Positions 16,547 to 26,150 of a stretch of 64,000 nucleotides of DNA are shown one piece after another. The first letter of the stretch is position 1, and each line of letters opens with the position of its first letter. Below the pieces are notes generated by a model. The model did no database searches and was not told where the DNA came from. It saw only the letters and a program-made list of their open reading frames with translations. A program made the position numbers and the translations under genes. This DNA is from Xanthobacter autotrophicus (GTDB lineage Bacteria > Pseudomonadota > Alphaproteobacteria > Rhizobiales > Xanthobacteraceae). The stretch lies in assembly GCF_005871085.1 (NCBI RefSeq), contig NZ_VAUP01000042.1, positions 1 to 64,000 of the forward strand. Direction: 5' to 3'.

Positions 16547-17529
16547 CCCGGCGCATGCTTCCCTTCGCGGTGGTGCTGGCGGCGATGGCGCTGGTGCCCG
16601 TGTTCACCCCCTCCCACTTCTACGTGAACCTTACCAGCCAGGTCGCCATCGCCGCCATCGGAGCGCTGGGCCTGAACGTGCTGGTGGGCCATGCCGGGCT
16701 CAACTCGCTGGGCTTTGCCGTCTTCCCCGGCCTGTCGGCCTATCTGGTGGCGTGGCTGTCCACGCTCGGCGGGTTCGACCCGGTCTCGGCCGGCCTGCTG
16801 GCCATCGGCGGCACCATGCTGGTGGCCGGCCTGTTCGGCGTCGTCGCCCTGCGCGCCACCGGCCTGGGCTTCGTCATGATCACCATGGCCCTGTGCCAGA
16901 TCGTGTGGGGCGCCGCCTATCGCTGGACCTCCGTCACCGGTGGCGACAACGGCATTTCCGCCGTTCCCCGGCCCGGGACCGGCCTGCTGCCGCTGGAGCG
17001 GCCGGAGGTGTTCCTGTGGCTGTGCGTCGGCACCCTGGCGCTCGCCCTGATCCAGCTCGGGCGCTTCTTCGACAGCCCGATGGGCGTCGCCCTGCGTGGC
17101 ACCCGGGACCAGCCGCGGCGCATGAGCGCGGTGGGCTACGACGTGTGGCGCATCCGCTTCTCCGCCTGGATGCTGGCCGCCGCCTGGGGCGCCGTCACCG
17201 GGCTGCTCTATGCCTGGTATCACCAGTTCGTCAGCCCGCACATGATGGCGGTGACCGCCTCCGCCGAGGTGCTCCTGATGGTGGTGGCCGGCGGCGCCGG
17301 CACGCTGGCCGGCCCGCTCATCGGCGCGGCGCTGGTGGTGCTCCTGAAGAACCTCGCCTCCATCTGGATCGAGCGCTGGGTCATGCTGCTCGGCTGCACC
17401 TTCGTAGCCATCGTGCTGCTGATGCCGGATGGCATCGTCCCCGGCTTCGGACTTCTGCGGGCAGCGCTGGCCCGCCTGCGCCCGGCCCCGGCCCCGAAAC
17501 TCGTGCCCCGGGAGCGCGCCGATGTCTGA
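16543..17529 (+). CDS. livM: Branched-chain-type ABC transporter permease, LivM
   Basis: A 328-residue permease starting at the ATG that overlaps the livH stop. It has LivM motifs: SQVAIAAIGALGLNVLVGHAGLNSLGFAVFPGLSAY, LRATGLGFVMITMALCQIVWG and WTSVTGGDNGI. A C-terminal stretch follows with AAAWGAVTGLLYAWYHQFVSP and VVAGGAGTLAGPLIGAALVVLLKN. The classical GQLSLGHAAF motif has changed to GHAGLNSLGFAVF, which is common in non-amino-acid importers. It overlaps livG by 8 bp. Confidence 0.92.
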   Translation: MTRRMLPFAVVLAAMALVPVFTPSHFYVNLTSQVAIAAIGALGLNVLVGHAGLNSLGFAVFPGLSAYLVAWLSTLGGFDPVSAGLLAIGGTMLVAGLFGVVALRATGLGFVMITMALCQIVWGAAYRWTSVTGGDNGISAVPRPGTGLLPLERPEVFLWLCVGTLALALIQLGRFFDSPMGVALRGTRDQPRRMSAVGYDVWRIRFSAWMLAAAWGAVTGLLYAWYHQFVSPHMMAVTASAEVLLMVVAGGAGTLAGPLIGAALVVLLKNLASIWIERWVMLLGCTFVAIVLLMPDGIVPGFGLLRAALARLRPAPAPKLVPRERADV

Positions 17530-18265
17530 GCTTGCCCTCGAGATCAAGGGCCTGTCCAAGCAGTTTGGCGGCCTGCCGGCGGTGTCGGATGTGACACTCG
17601 CCATTCGCCCCGGTGAACGCCACCTGCTGCTGGGACCGAACGGGGCGGGCAAAACCACCCTGTTCAACCTCATCTGCGGCGACCTGCCGCCCACCGCCGG
17701 CTCCATCCGCCTGTTCGGTCAGGAACTGGTGGGCCTGCCGCCACGCAAGCGCACCGCTTGCGGCCTGGCGCGCACCTACCAGATCCTCACCCTGTTCCCG
17801 CACGAGACCCTGTGCCGGAACGTGATGCTCGCCCTCAACGGCCTCAGGCCGCAGAAATGGCGCTTCTGGCGCGACTTCGACGACGACACCGACATGCGTG
17901 CGGAAGCCTTTGCCATTCTGGAGCGCGTGAAGCTGGCGGACCTCGCCGACCGCACCGTCTCGCAGACGGCTTATGGCGATCGGCGGCGGCTGGAAATCGC
18001 CCTCGCCCTCGCCCTCGCGCCGCGCGTGCTGCTGCTGGACGAGCCGCTGGCCGGCCTGTCCCGCGACGAGCGGGTAATGGTGCAGGAACTGCTCGATACG
18101 CTGCCGCAGGACATCACCATCGTGCTCATCGAGCACGACATGGACGTGGCGCTGGCCTTCGCCGAGCGCATCACCCTGCTTCACCACGGCTCCGTGGTGA
18201 TCACCGGAAGCCGCGCGGAGATCGCCGCCGATCCCCGCACCAGGGAGGTGTATCTCGGTGCCTGA
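17522..18265 (+). CDS. livG: Branched-chain-type ABC transporter ATPase, LivG
   Basis: A 247-residue ABC ATPase. Walker A is GPNGAGKTT (~38-46), the Q-loop is LARTYQI, the signature region reads QTAYGDRRRLEIALALA (LSGG replaced by YGD-R, as usual in LivG), Walker B is VLLLDEPLAGLS and the switch His is in IEHDMD. It energises the LivHM channel. The start ATG overlaps the end of livM, and the gene end overlaps livF by 8 bp. Confidence 0.92.
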   Translation: MSELALEIKGLSKQFGGLPAVSDVTLAIRPGERHLLLGPNGAGKTTLFNLICGDLPPTAGSIRLFGQELVGLPPRKRTACGLARTYQILTLFPHETLCRNVMLALNGLRPQKWRFWRDFDDDTDMRAEAFAILERVKLADLADRTVSQTAYGDRRRLEIALALALAPRVLLLDEPLAGLSRDERVMVQELLDTLPQDITIVLIEHDMDVALAFAERITLLHHGSVVITGSRAEIAADPRTREVYLGA

Positions 18266-18974
18266 CGCCCTCAGCCTCTCCAACGTCCACGTCTATCACG
18301 GCGAAATCTGCGCGGTGCGCGGGCTGGAACTCACCTGCGCGGAGGGGGCGGTCACCGCCCTGCTGGGCCGCAACGGGGCCGGCAAGACCACCACGCTCAG
18401 CGCCATCGCCGGCCTGCTCGGCACGCGGCAGGGCCGCATCGATCTGTTCGGCGCGCCCCTCGAAGGGCGCGGGCCGGAAGCCATCTGCCGCGCCGGCATC
18501 GGCCTCGTGCCGCAGGGGCGGCGGATCTTCCCCTCGCTCACGGTGCTGGAGCATCTGCAGATCGCCTACCGTGCGCCGCGCCATGCCGCCACGCGGGTTT
18601 TCGACATCGCCGGCGTGGAGGCCCTGTTTCCGCGCCTGCGCGAGCGGCGGAGGCAGCTCGCCGGGTCCATGTCCGGCGGCGAGCAGCAGATGCTCGCCAT
18701 CGCCCGGGCTCTGGCCACCAACCCCCGCGTGCTGCTGCTCGACGAGCCGGCGGAGGGCCTGGCGCCGCAGATCGTGGCGGAGGTGGCCGACGCCATCTCC
18801 GCGCTCAAGGCGGCCGGGCTCTCCATCCTGCTGGTGGAGCACAATCTGCCGCTCGCGCTCCGGCTCGCGGACACCTGCGTCGTCCTGTCGTCCGGCGAAG
18901 TGGCCTGGCGCGGGGGCCCCGACACCCTGGCCAACGATCCCGACCTCATGGCCCACCATCTGGGAGTGCACTGA
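18258..18974 (+). CDS. livF: Branched-chain-type ABC transporter ATPase, LivF
   Basis: A 238-residue ABC ATPase that partners LivG. Walker A is GRNGAGKTTT, the Q-loop region IGLVPQGRRIFPSLTV is characteristic of LivF, the signature is MSGGEQQMLAIARAL, Walker B is VLLLDEPAEGLAP and the switch motif is LVEHNL. The start is GTG at 18258, inside the 3' end of livG. The stop codon shares one base with the next gene's ATG. Confidence 0.92.
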   Translation: MPDALSLSNVHVYHGEICAVRGLELTCAEGAVTALLGRNGAGKTTTLSAIAGLLGTRQGRIDLFGAPLEGRGPEAICRAGIGLVPQGRRIFPSLTVLEHLQIAYRAPRHAATRVFDIAGVEALFPRLRERRRQLAGSMSGGEQQMLAIARALATNPRVLLLDEPAEGLAPQIVAEVADAISALKAAGLSILLVEHNLPLALRLADTCVVLSSGEVAWRGGPDTLANDPDLMAHHLGVH

Positions 18975-19789
18975 TGCTCAGCGCCAACAGCCGTGCCGGC
19001 GGCCTCACCGCTCATGTGACCGGTACCGGCCCCAGCATCGTCTTCCTGCATTCGCTGCTCTCCGATCGCGGCAGCCTTGAGCCCATGGTGGCGCTTCTGG
19101 CCGACGACTTCCGGCTGGTGCTGCTCGACCTGCCCGGCTTCGGCGGCTCGCCGCGCTGCCCCGGCGGCCTCGATGGGCTGGCCGACCGCATCGCCGATGC
19201 GGTGCGCGCCTGCTGCCCCGGCGAGACGCCGCTCCTGTTCGGCAACGGCTACGGCTCATTCGTGGCCCTCGCCACCGCCCTGCGCCATCCCGAGACTGTC
19301 GGCGGCCTGTTCCTGGCCGGCTGCGGCGCGGCCTTCACCGAGGAAGGGCGCGGCGCCTTCCGCTTCATGGCGTCCAAGGCGGAGGAGGCGGGCTTGCAGG
19401 CCATCGCCGACACCGCCATGCGCCGCCTGTTCCCCGATCACATGGCCGGCGCGGTCCCCGAGATCCTCGCCGAGCGACGCGCCGCCTTCATCGCCACCGA
19501 TCCGGAGGTGTTCAAGGAGGCGTGCGGCCTGCTCGCCACGCTGGACCTGCGGGCGGCGGCACAGGACCTCGCCGTTCCCCTGTTCACCTGCGCCGGCGCC
19601 TACGACGAGGCGACGCCCCCGGCCATGGCCGAGGCGCTGGCCGCCCTGGCGCCGGACGGCACCTTCCAGCTCATCGAGGACTGCGCCCACGCGCCGACGC
19701 TCCAGGCGCCACGGGTCGTGGCGCGGCTGCTGCGGGACTTCGCCGGCGCCCTGGCCCTCGGCGCCCCCACCGCCCCGGCCTCCGCCTGA
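18974..19789 (+). CDS. Alpha/beta-hydrolase-fold protein lacking the nucleophile serine
   Basis: A 271-residue alpha/beta hydrolase resembling 3-oxoadipate enol-lactonase and carboxylesterase-type proteins: VFLHSLLSDRGSLEPM (HG-like oxyanion strand), LVLLDLPGFGGSP and a C-terminal acid/His pair (AGAYDEATPP, DCAHAPTLQAP). The nucleophile elbow, normally GxSxG, reads FGNGYGSF here, so the nucleophile position is Gly; the next Ser is three residues later. The bases encoding this (ggc aac ggc tac ggc tca) are unambiguous. It is the last gene of the importer operon (one-base overlap with livF). It may be a non-hydrolytic or differently catalysing family member, for example a lyase or a ligand-binding protein. 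Confidence 0.8.
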   Translation: MLSANSRAGGLTAHVTGTGPSIVFLHSLLSDRGSLEPMVALLADDFRLVLLDLPGFGGSPRCPGGLDGLADRIADAVRACCPGETPLLFGNGYGSFVALATALRHPETVGGLFLAGCGAAFTEEGRGAFRFMASKAEEAGLQAIADTAMRRLFPDHMAGAVPEILAERRAAFIATDPEVFKEACGLLATLDLRAAAQDLAVPLFTCAGAYDEATPPAMAEALAALAPDGTFQLIEDCAHAPTLQAPRVVARLLRDFAGALALGAPTAPASA

Positions 19790-20040
19790 GGCGGGCGCCG
19801 GCAGTCGGAACGAAGGCCGGCGCTCAACGCGATCTCCACCCTGCCAGCGCGCGGCAGGGCCGGCGCGGTCCCGCCTCGGGTGTGTGACATCCCTGTTCGC
19901 TTTGAGGCTTCGCAGGGCATGCTCTACGGGCCCGGATCCGGGCGCGCTGGGGGCTTTCCCGCCGGCGTGCGGTGGGGTATCCGTAACGGTGGTCATCGCG
20001 GGTTTTCGCGGTTCTGGTGACGGGTCCACAGCGGCGGTGC

Positions 20041-21207
20041 ATGCGTGAACGGAAGCCCCAAACTGAAGACAAGCATGTGCTTCGTCTAGCAGAGGATTCG
20101 CCGGATCAGCTGAAAGCGGGGACTTCAGCCAACACCCGATCCCGCAATACAGGGAACAGCGAGCCCGCCGCCCCGCGCAAGGCCTCGCGCTGGCTGCGGA
20201 CAGCCGCCGCTCTCCTTGGCCTTACCATCATCCTTTTGGCCGTCTTCTTCGGATTTGCCATACATTATTGGCTGCCGTGGCCGGAATGGGTGCGGACGTT
20301 CGGCGCGTGGGCCTTTCCGATCCTGACCTGCGGCCTGTGGTTCCTGCCGTTGGGGCATCGTCTCGCGCGGCGCACGGCGGTCCTGCTGTTCGTGTCGGGG
20401 CTCGCCTTCGCCTATGCCATCAAGACGCCACCGTCCCAGGACTGGGTGGCGTTGATGGAGAAGTCGCCTCACATGGAGCGGCAGGGCGACAGGATCACCA
20501 TCGTCAATTTCCGCGACGCCGCGCATGCGCCCGGCACCGCGCCGGTGATCCACTGGACGCGAGCGGATTTCGACCTGTCGACGCTCGATGGCGCCGATCT
20601 CATCCTGCAGCCGTTCGGCGACCTGAAGGGCCTTGCCCACGTCATGCTGACGTTCCGCTTCGCCGACGGCCGGCACGTCATCATCTCCATGGAATCGCGA
20701 CAGGCGAAGGGGCAGTCCTTCGATCCTCTGGCAGGGTTCTTCCGCCGCGATCCGCTCTATCCCATTCTCGCCACGGAGCGGGACCTGATCTGGGAGCGGC
20801 TCGCCCGCACGCCGCCCGATCCGGTGCAGATCTATCCCCTGCTCGCGGACAAGGCCGTGCTCCGGCAGTATTTCGAGCGCGTCCTCGCCTTCGTCAACGC
20901 CATCCATCGGCAGCCGATCTTCTATTCGACGCTGACGGAAAGCTGCATGACGACGTTCATCAATCTTGCGCCCGAAGCCTTCATTCATGTGCGCTGGTAC
21001 GACATCCGCCGCTGGGTGCCGGGCTATTCGCTGAGCCTGTTCCAGCAGCTGGGTCTCGTGGACCATTCCATGCCGGCCGAGACGCTCGCCCTTCGCCGCA
21101 CGCTGCCCGATGGCCTTTCGGCGCCGCAGGGCTTTGCCTCCGACGCCGCCTGGAGCGCCTATATCCGCCAGTCGCTGGATAGTCCCACCCCCGCGCCCGC
21201 TCCATAA
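20041..21207 (+). CDS. DUF4105 (Lnb N-terminal-like) membrane protein
   Basis: Start uncertain: an ATG at 20041 gives 388 residues, and another in-frame start at 20017 would add eight. The N-terminal ~50 residues are polar, then come three hydrophobic segments (AALLGLTIILLAVFFGFAI, TFGAWAFPILTCGLWFLPLG and AVLLFVSGLAFAYAI). A soluble domain follows, with a conserved-looking pattern: DLKGLAHVMLTFRFADGRHVIISMESR, FYSTLTESCMTTFINL and RWYDIRRWVPGYS. This matches DUF4105, a NlpC/P60-like periplasmic domain with Cys and His residues, seen here in TESCMTT and LAHVMLTF. Biological role unknown. It is monocistronic and convergent with the autotransporter gene. Confidence 0.75.
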   Translation: MRERKPQTEDKHVLRLAEDSPDQLKAGTSANTRSRNTGNSEPAAPRKASRWLRTAAALLGLTIILLAVFFGFAIHYWLPWPEWVRTFGAWAFPILTCGLWFLPLGHRLARRTAVLLFVSGLAFAYAIKTPPSQDWVALMEKSPHMERQGDRITIVNFRDAAHAPGTAPVIHWTRADFDLSTLDGADLILQPFGDLKGLAHVMLTFRFADGRHVIISMESRQAKGQSFDPLAGFFRRDPLYPILATERDLIWERLARTPPDPVQIYPLLADKAVLRQYFERVLAFVNAIHRQPIFYSTLTESCMTTFINLAPEAFIHVRWYDIRRWVPGYSLSLFQQLGLVDHSMPAETLALRRTLPDGLSAPQGFASDAAWSAYIRQSLDSPTPAPAP

Positions 21208-21375
21208 TCGCCGGTTCCGCCGGCGCGATCCTCGCGCCGGCATGACCATCCTCCCCATGGCAGCCGGGACGGGATGGGCACCTGCCCCGCGGCGCGGGAC
21301 ACGAGGTACCTGCGGCGCCCTGGATGTCGCACCGCGGCCGCCCTCCCCGGCAACCGCGAAAGCCAGGCCAACAAA

Positions 21376-21404
21376 AAACCCCGGCAGGTGACCTGCCGGG
21401 GTTT
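21376..21404. terminator. Bidirectional terminator
   Basis: A perfect hairpin with arms AAACCCCGGCAGG and CCTGCCGGGGTTT. Flanking A-rich bases on the left and T bases on the right let it work in both directions. It lies between the convergent DUF4105 and autotransporter genes. Confidence 0.85.
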
Positions 21405-21434
21405 CGGATCGGCTTCTGGCGGGCCGAAGCCCCC

Positions 21435-24400
21435 TCACCACGTATAGCGCAGGCCCACGGTGCCACGAACGGTGTAGCTGTCGCCGAAGTCACTCAACGC
21501 GGTGGAATAGAGCCCCTCGCCATAGAGTGAGAACCGGTCGTTGAAGGCCCAGGTCCCGCCGAGGCCCACCTCGCCCCACAGCTTCTCCGCATCCTGCGTC
21601 AGGGGCGTGTAGCCCACGTTCACGCTGGTGCCGTTCAGGAACTCGTAGGTGAGGTTGGCGATGCCGTAGCCCTGCAGGCGCTGGCCGTTGGCGACGTTGC
21701 GGGACAGGTTCTCCAGCCGCACCCCGGCGCGGCCCAGCAGGCTGTCGCCGCCGCCCCCGCTCACCCCCGCCGACGAGCCGTTGGGGTTGAGATAGAAGAA
21801 GTCGTCGAAGCTCACCGAGGAATAGATCAGCTGCGCCTGCGGCACGACGGTCCAGCCGCCGGAAAGCGCAAAGCGCCGCCCGGTCTCCAGGCTCAGCGCA
21901 TAGCCGAAGCCCTTGTTGCCATCGACCAGGGCGGGGAAGCCGGTCGCCGAGAGGTCGCTGTCATACCAGGTGGCCTGGCCGACGCCGTCCACATAGAAGC
22001 CGTCCGTGCCGATCCAGGTAAGGCTGCCGCCGATGCCGTAGGCGGTGGTGTCGATCGTGCCCTGGCGCGGCAGCAGCAGGGTGGGATGGGGCGACACCGC
22101 CACATCCACCGAGCCGGTGCCGTAGGTGCCCATGATGCCGAGCACCAGCGCGCCGTTCCGATCCTCGTGCAGCACCCCGTCCACGCCCGCCTGGGCGAAC
22201 CACAGGTTCTGGTCGTAGCCGACGCCGGTGCCGGTGGCGCTGATGGAGCCGGTGAGGCCGAGCACCCGGCCCCACACGCCTCCCCCCACCACGTCGGTGC
22301 CTGAGCCGACGGCCTTCGCCGGCGCCTTGGTGACGAGCCCGGAGGCCACAGGCACATCATCCGCCCACAGCCGGTTGCCGGTGCGCTGCTGAAGGGTGCC
22401 GATGGTGGTCTGGCCGAACCGCAGCAGGCTGTCGGCATAAGGCAGCAAAGTCTGCGCGCCCGCGGAGAGGGAGGAGCGCAAGTACCAGTCGCCATCATTG
22501 GGATCGACCCGCCCGCCCTTGAACAGGTCATACTCGAAAGCCCCGGCGTAGAGATCCTGGGCCAGCGCGAAGGTGCCGGCGCTGGTGCCGTCCACCTGGA
22601 CCACCTTGATGCCGTCCCCCGGGGTGTAGGCGCCGAGGCCGTTATAATTGGAGATGTCCAGCACGGTGCTGCCGGCGGTGTCACCGTGCACCACCATCTT
22701 GTCGGTGAGCTGGACGAGGCCGTTGTTCAGTGTCGAAGACATGGCCAGCGTGCCGCCATTGGCGCCCGTGTAGTCATTGTCCACGGTCAGCGTCTTGAAG
22801 CCGCCGGTGGCGGGCGAGACGAAGACGATGCGCGAGCCGTCATTCACCAGGTCGGTGACGTTGGAATCGGCCGGCATGGTCCACCACGAGCCGGCCAGGG
22901 TCAGCGCGGAGGTGGAACCTGCCGCCGTATAGGCCCGGCCCCAGAGGTCGGAGCCGGTGGCGTTCACTACGGTCGCGGCGCTGTCCGTCGCCGACAGGAG
23001 ACCGGACGTGCCCGCGGCGGTGACGCCGGCCAGCGCGAAGGTGGAGGCGCCGTTGGTGGCGTCGATGGCCCAGCCGGTGACGTCGATCTGCGAGCCCGTC
23101 GCCTCGATGCGCCCGCCGCTCTCCCCGTGCAGGCCGATGCTGCCCGCACCCGAAAGGAGAATGTCGCCGGTGGTGGTGATCTTGCCGCCGTTGAGAGCGG
23201 CAAGACCGGTATTGCCGGCGCGGGTGGAGGTCACGTCGCCGGAATTGCCGATGGTACCGTCATCGGCCCGCAGGCCGGTGCTGTTGATGCCATTGAGGGC
23301 GACATCGCCGCTGTTCGTGGCGGTGCTCTTGCCGCTGGATTCGATGCCGGTGGTGCCGTTCGCGTTGGCGTTCACCTGGGCATGGTTCTCCAGCGTGCCC
23401 GCGGTGCGGGCGGCAAGGCCGATGCCGCTCTGGCCGGTGACCGTGACGACGCCGGTGGCAGTGTTGATCACCTTGGCCTTGTCCTGGGCGAGGAGGCCGA
23501 CGCTGTTGGCACCCTCGACGAGCACGGTGCCGGAATTGGTCACCTGACTGCCCGCGTCCTGCGCCACGAGGCCGAAGCTGTCGGCCCCGCTTACGGTCAC
23601 CTTGGCGGTGTTCGTCACCTGGCCGCCGGTCTCGGCGAGGAGGCCCGTGCTGCCGGCTCCGGAGAAGGTGACGACGCCGGAATTCTCCACCGTCGCCGTG
23701 TTGCGGGCGATGAGGCCGGTCACGCCGGTCTGGGTGGAGGTGAGGGCGGCGGCGTTGGTCAGCTTCGTGGTGGCGTCGGGGTCGCCCACGGCATTGCCGT
23801 AGATGTCGTGCTTCTGCCCGTCGGCGATGCCGGCGACGGTGTTGGCCGCATCCAGATGGATTGCGGTGGCGCTGTCGATGGTGCCGATGGCGCCGCCCTC
23901 CACGGTCACGGCGTTGGCGCCCTCGCCGGTGAGATAGAAGGTGCTGCCCTTCGTCTCGATGCTGGTACCCACCCCGGTGCCCAGCACGCCCACCGAATCC
24001 TTGCCGCTGGCGGTGAGGGTGTAGCCGCTGCCGTCGAAGACGGCGCCGTCGGCGATGCGGAACAGGGTGGAGCGCTCGGTATTCACTTCAAGATCGTTGC
24101 GCAGGACGGCGACCTTCGCGTCCGGCCCGTAGATGAAGTAGCCGATCTGGTCCGTACCGGAGGCGAACACCACCGTGGCGCTGTCTTCCACCGTCACGTC
24201 GGCGTTGCCGCGGGCATGCACGCCGATAGCGCCGACGCCTGTGAGGGTGACAGAGCCCGAGATATCCGAGGTGGCGGCGCCACCTTCATCGCCCTCCACC
24301 CACACGCCGAAATTGCGCGTGCCGCTGGACGGATCGGCGCCGCCGGCCACGGTGATGGTGCCGGTGGAAGTGGCGTTGGCGGCAGTGCCGGCGCCGTCGG

Positions 24401-26150
24401 CGATGACCTGCATGCCGATGCCGTTCACGCCCTCGACGACGATGCTGCCGGAATTGGTGATGCTGCTGCCACCGGTCCCGGAATTTCGCACATAAATGCC
24501 GGAATTGAGACGCGGCGCGTCCGCCGCGGCGCCCTTCACGGTGATGGATCCGGAATTGTCCACCTGCACGTTGCTGGCGCCGTCGACCCGGATGCCGGAC
24601 GCGCCCTGCGTCAGGGTGCCGATGACGACGGCGCCCTCGTTGTTCACGGTGGCGCCGCTGTGCACGTTGATGGCTGCGAGGTTGCCGCCGAGATTCAGCG
24701 CCACGTCGGCTGCGGGGGCATTGGGATCGGTCTGCTCGCCGCGGCCGATATAGATCACCGCGTCGGCCGTATTGGTGAACGAGCCCCCGGTGATGTCGAC
24801 GCCATAGGCCGAGGTGTTGGCCGAGCTTGCCGTCGTCCCGAGATTGATGATGCCGCTGTTCACCACCGTCGAGTTGGTGGCGGTGATGGCGTTGGAATTG
24901 TTGCCGATGCCCTTGTTGATGATGTTCGCGTTGGTGAAGCTCGATGCGTCGGCGTTGACGCCGGCGGCGCTGTCCTTGGCGGTGATGACGCCGGCATTGG
25001 TCCCGGTGGAGCCGCTGCGCAGGGTGACCGCGATGCCGTCATTGGCGACGAGGGTGCCGGCATTGCTGACCTTGGCGCCGTTGGAGGCGCGCAGCACGCC
25101 ACCATTGGCGCCGTTGACGGTGAGGCTCGATCCCGCCGCGATCTCCGCGCTCGCCCGCGCACCGTCGGCCGACAGCACCGAGCGGGTGCCGATGCTCTTC
25201 CGCACGTCGTCGCTGGGATCCGGCACCGGATCAGCGGCGGTGTAGCGCACGCTGCCGGTCTGCAGGTTGGCGGCCTGCGTCATGTAGGCGTCGTACTGCG
25301 TCTGGTCGATCTCACCCGTCTCGATCAGGCCGATGAGGGTGGTGTTGAAGGCCTGATAGTCGGCCAGGCTGGTGATGAGGTAGTCGGAGCCGTTCACCGT
25401 GACCGTGGTCGGCCAGCCGGCGAGGGCGCTCGACGTCGCGGTGTCCTCCCCGGCCGCCGGATTGGACGGCAGCGTCGCGCCGTTCATCACGATGCTGGTG
25501 TTGCCCGGCGTCTGCCACGAGAGCTTGGAATCGGCGTCGCCGGTCCCGTCCGCACTGTAGAGCGTGGTCTGCTTGGCCGCGATGGTGAAATTGCCGGTGG
25601 AGGTGATGTTCAGCGTGCCGCCGCTGCTGTCCACGGAGCCGATACGAGCGTCGATATACTGGTTGTCACCCACGCCCTCATAGACCGTCCGGATGGTCGT
25701 GCCGAACTCCGGGGCGGCCATCTGCCCGTTCACATAGACATTGACGGTCCGGGTGGAGCCGGTGATGGGGTCGGTGTAGCTGGCGGTGCCGTTCTGCGAG
25801 CCCTTGGCCAGCACCGGGGTGGCGAGATTCTCGCCGCCCGAGACGATGGCGAAATCCTGGAGCGGCTGGCTGCCGGCCACGCCGGTCTCGCCGTCGACGA
25901 ACTGGTTGGCGCCGGAGAGGGTAACCGTGTCGCCGCCATTGACGATGGTGGCCCCGGCCTGCGCGTCATTGTCCACGGGGTTGAACGCGACGGTCGCGCA
26001 TGCGCCGCCGACCGGCGCATTGCCGTCACCGCAGCTGGAGGCCGAGACGGGGGCCGACACCGTGAGCGCAGCCAAAGCTATCGCAATGAGCGAAGCTCCT
26101 GAACGCAATTGCGCAACAATCACTTCAGGTTCAGACCGCTTCCGCTTCAT
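21435..26150 (-). CDS. Large type V autotransporter with outer-membrane beta-barrel
   Basis: A 1571-residue protein from the ATG at 26150, which has AAAGGGTCGGGG upstream; a longer in-frame start at 26219 is less likely. An extended signal peptide (MKRKRSEPEV... ending ~APVSASS) leads into a cysteine-pair region (SSCGDGNAPVGGACA). A very long Gly/Ser/Asn/Thr-rich passenger follows, made of degenerate beta-helix repeats of about 20-25 residues (NSG-V-x-GA-x-G-L-A pattern). Around residues ~1125-1270 lies a pertactin-like junction. The last ~285 residues form the translocator barrel (VWGRVLGLTGS... to the terminal GLRYTW). Such proteins are surface adhesins or matrix proteins. Expression and ligand are unknown. 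Confidence 0.92.
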   Translation of the reverse strand: MKRKRSEPEVIVAQLRSGASLIAIALAALTVSAPVSASSCGDGNAPVGGACATVAFNPVDNDAQAGATIVNGGDTVTLSGANQFVDGETGVAGSQPLQDFAIVSGGENLATPVLAKGSQNGTASYTDPITGSTRTVNVYVNGQMAAPEFGTTIRTVYEGVGDNQYIDARIGSVDSSGGTLNITSTGNFTIAAKQTTLYSADGTGDADSKLSWQTPGNTSIVMNGATLPSNPAAGEDTATSSALAGWPTTVTVNGSDYLITSLADYQAFNTTLIGLIETGEIDQTQYDAYMTQAANLQTGSVRYTAADPVPDPSDDVRKSIGTRSVLSADGARASAEIAAGSSLTVNGANGGVLRASNGAKVSNAGTLVANDGIAVTLRSGSTGTNAGVITAKDSAAGVNADASSFTNANIINKGIGNNSNAITATNSTVVNSGIINLGTTASSANTSAYGVDITGGSFTNTADAVIYIGRGEQTDPNAPAADVALNLGGNLAAINVHSGATVNNEGAVVIGTLTQGASGIRVDGASNVQVDNSGSITVKGAAADAPRLNSGIYVRNSGTGGSSITNSGSIVVEGVNGIGMQVIADGAGTAANATSTGTITVAGGADPSSGTRNFGVWVEGDEGGAATSDISGSVTLTGVGAIGVHARGNADVTVEDSATVVFASGTDQIGYFIYGPDAKVAVLRNDLEVNTERSTLFRIADGAVFDGSGYTLTASGKDSVGVLGTGVGTSIETKGSTFYLTGEGANAVTVEGGAIGTIDSATAIHLDAANTVAGIADGQKHDIYGNAVGDPDATTKLTNAAALTSTQTGVTGLIARNTATVENSGVVTFSGAGSTGLLAETGGQVTNTAKVTVSGADSFGLVAQDAGSQVTNSGTVLVEGANSVGLLAQDKAKVINTATGVVTVTGQSGIGLAARTAGTLENHAQVNANANGTTGIESSGKSTATNSGDVALNGINSTGLRADDGTIGNSGDVTSTRAGNTGLAALNGGKITTTGDILLSGAGSIGLHGESGGRIEATGSQIDVTGWAIDATNGASTFALAGVTAAGTSGLLSATDSAATVVNATGSDLWGRAYTAAGSTSALTLAGSWWTMPADSNVTDLVNDGSRIVFVSPATGGFKTLTVDNDYTGANGGTLAMSSTLNNGLVQLTDKMVVHGDTAGSTVLDISNYNGLGAYTPGDGIKVVQVDGTSAGTFALAQDLYAGAFEYDLFKGGRVDPNDGDWYLRSSLSAGAQTLLPYADSLLRFGQTTIGTLQQRTGNRLWADDVPVASGLVTKAPAKAVGSGTDVVGGGVWGRVLGLTGSISATGTGVGYDQNLWFAQAGVDGVLHEDRNGALVLGIMGTYGTGSVDVAVSPHPTLLLPRQGTIDTTAYGIGGSLTWIGTDGFYVDGVGQATWYDSDLSATGFPALVDGNKGFGYALSLETGRRFALSGGWTVVPQAQLIYSSVSFDDFFYLNPNGSSAGVSGGGGDSLLGRAGVRLENLSRNVANGQRLQGYGIANLTYEFLNGTSVNVGYTPLTQDAEKLWGEVGLGGTWAFNDRFSLYGEGLYSTALSDFGDSYTVRGTVGLRYTW

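Noticed and set aside
22686-26102. An 1138-codon open frame on the plus strand opposite the autotransporter
   Set aside because: It is a shadow of the GC-rich, repeat-biased passenger. Its composition (Gly/Ala/Arg/His runs) lacks any domain, and no ribosome-binding site precedes it.
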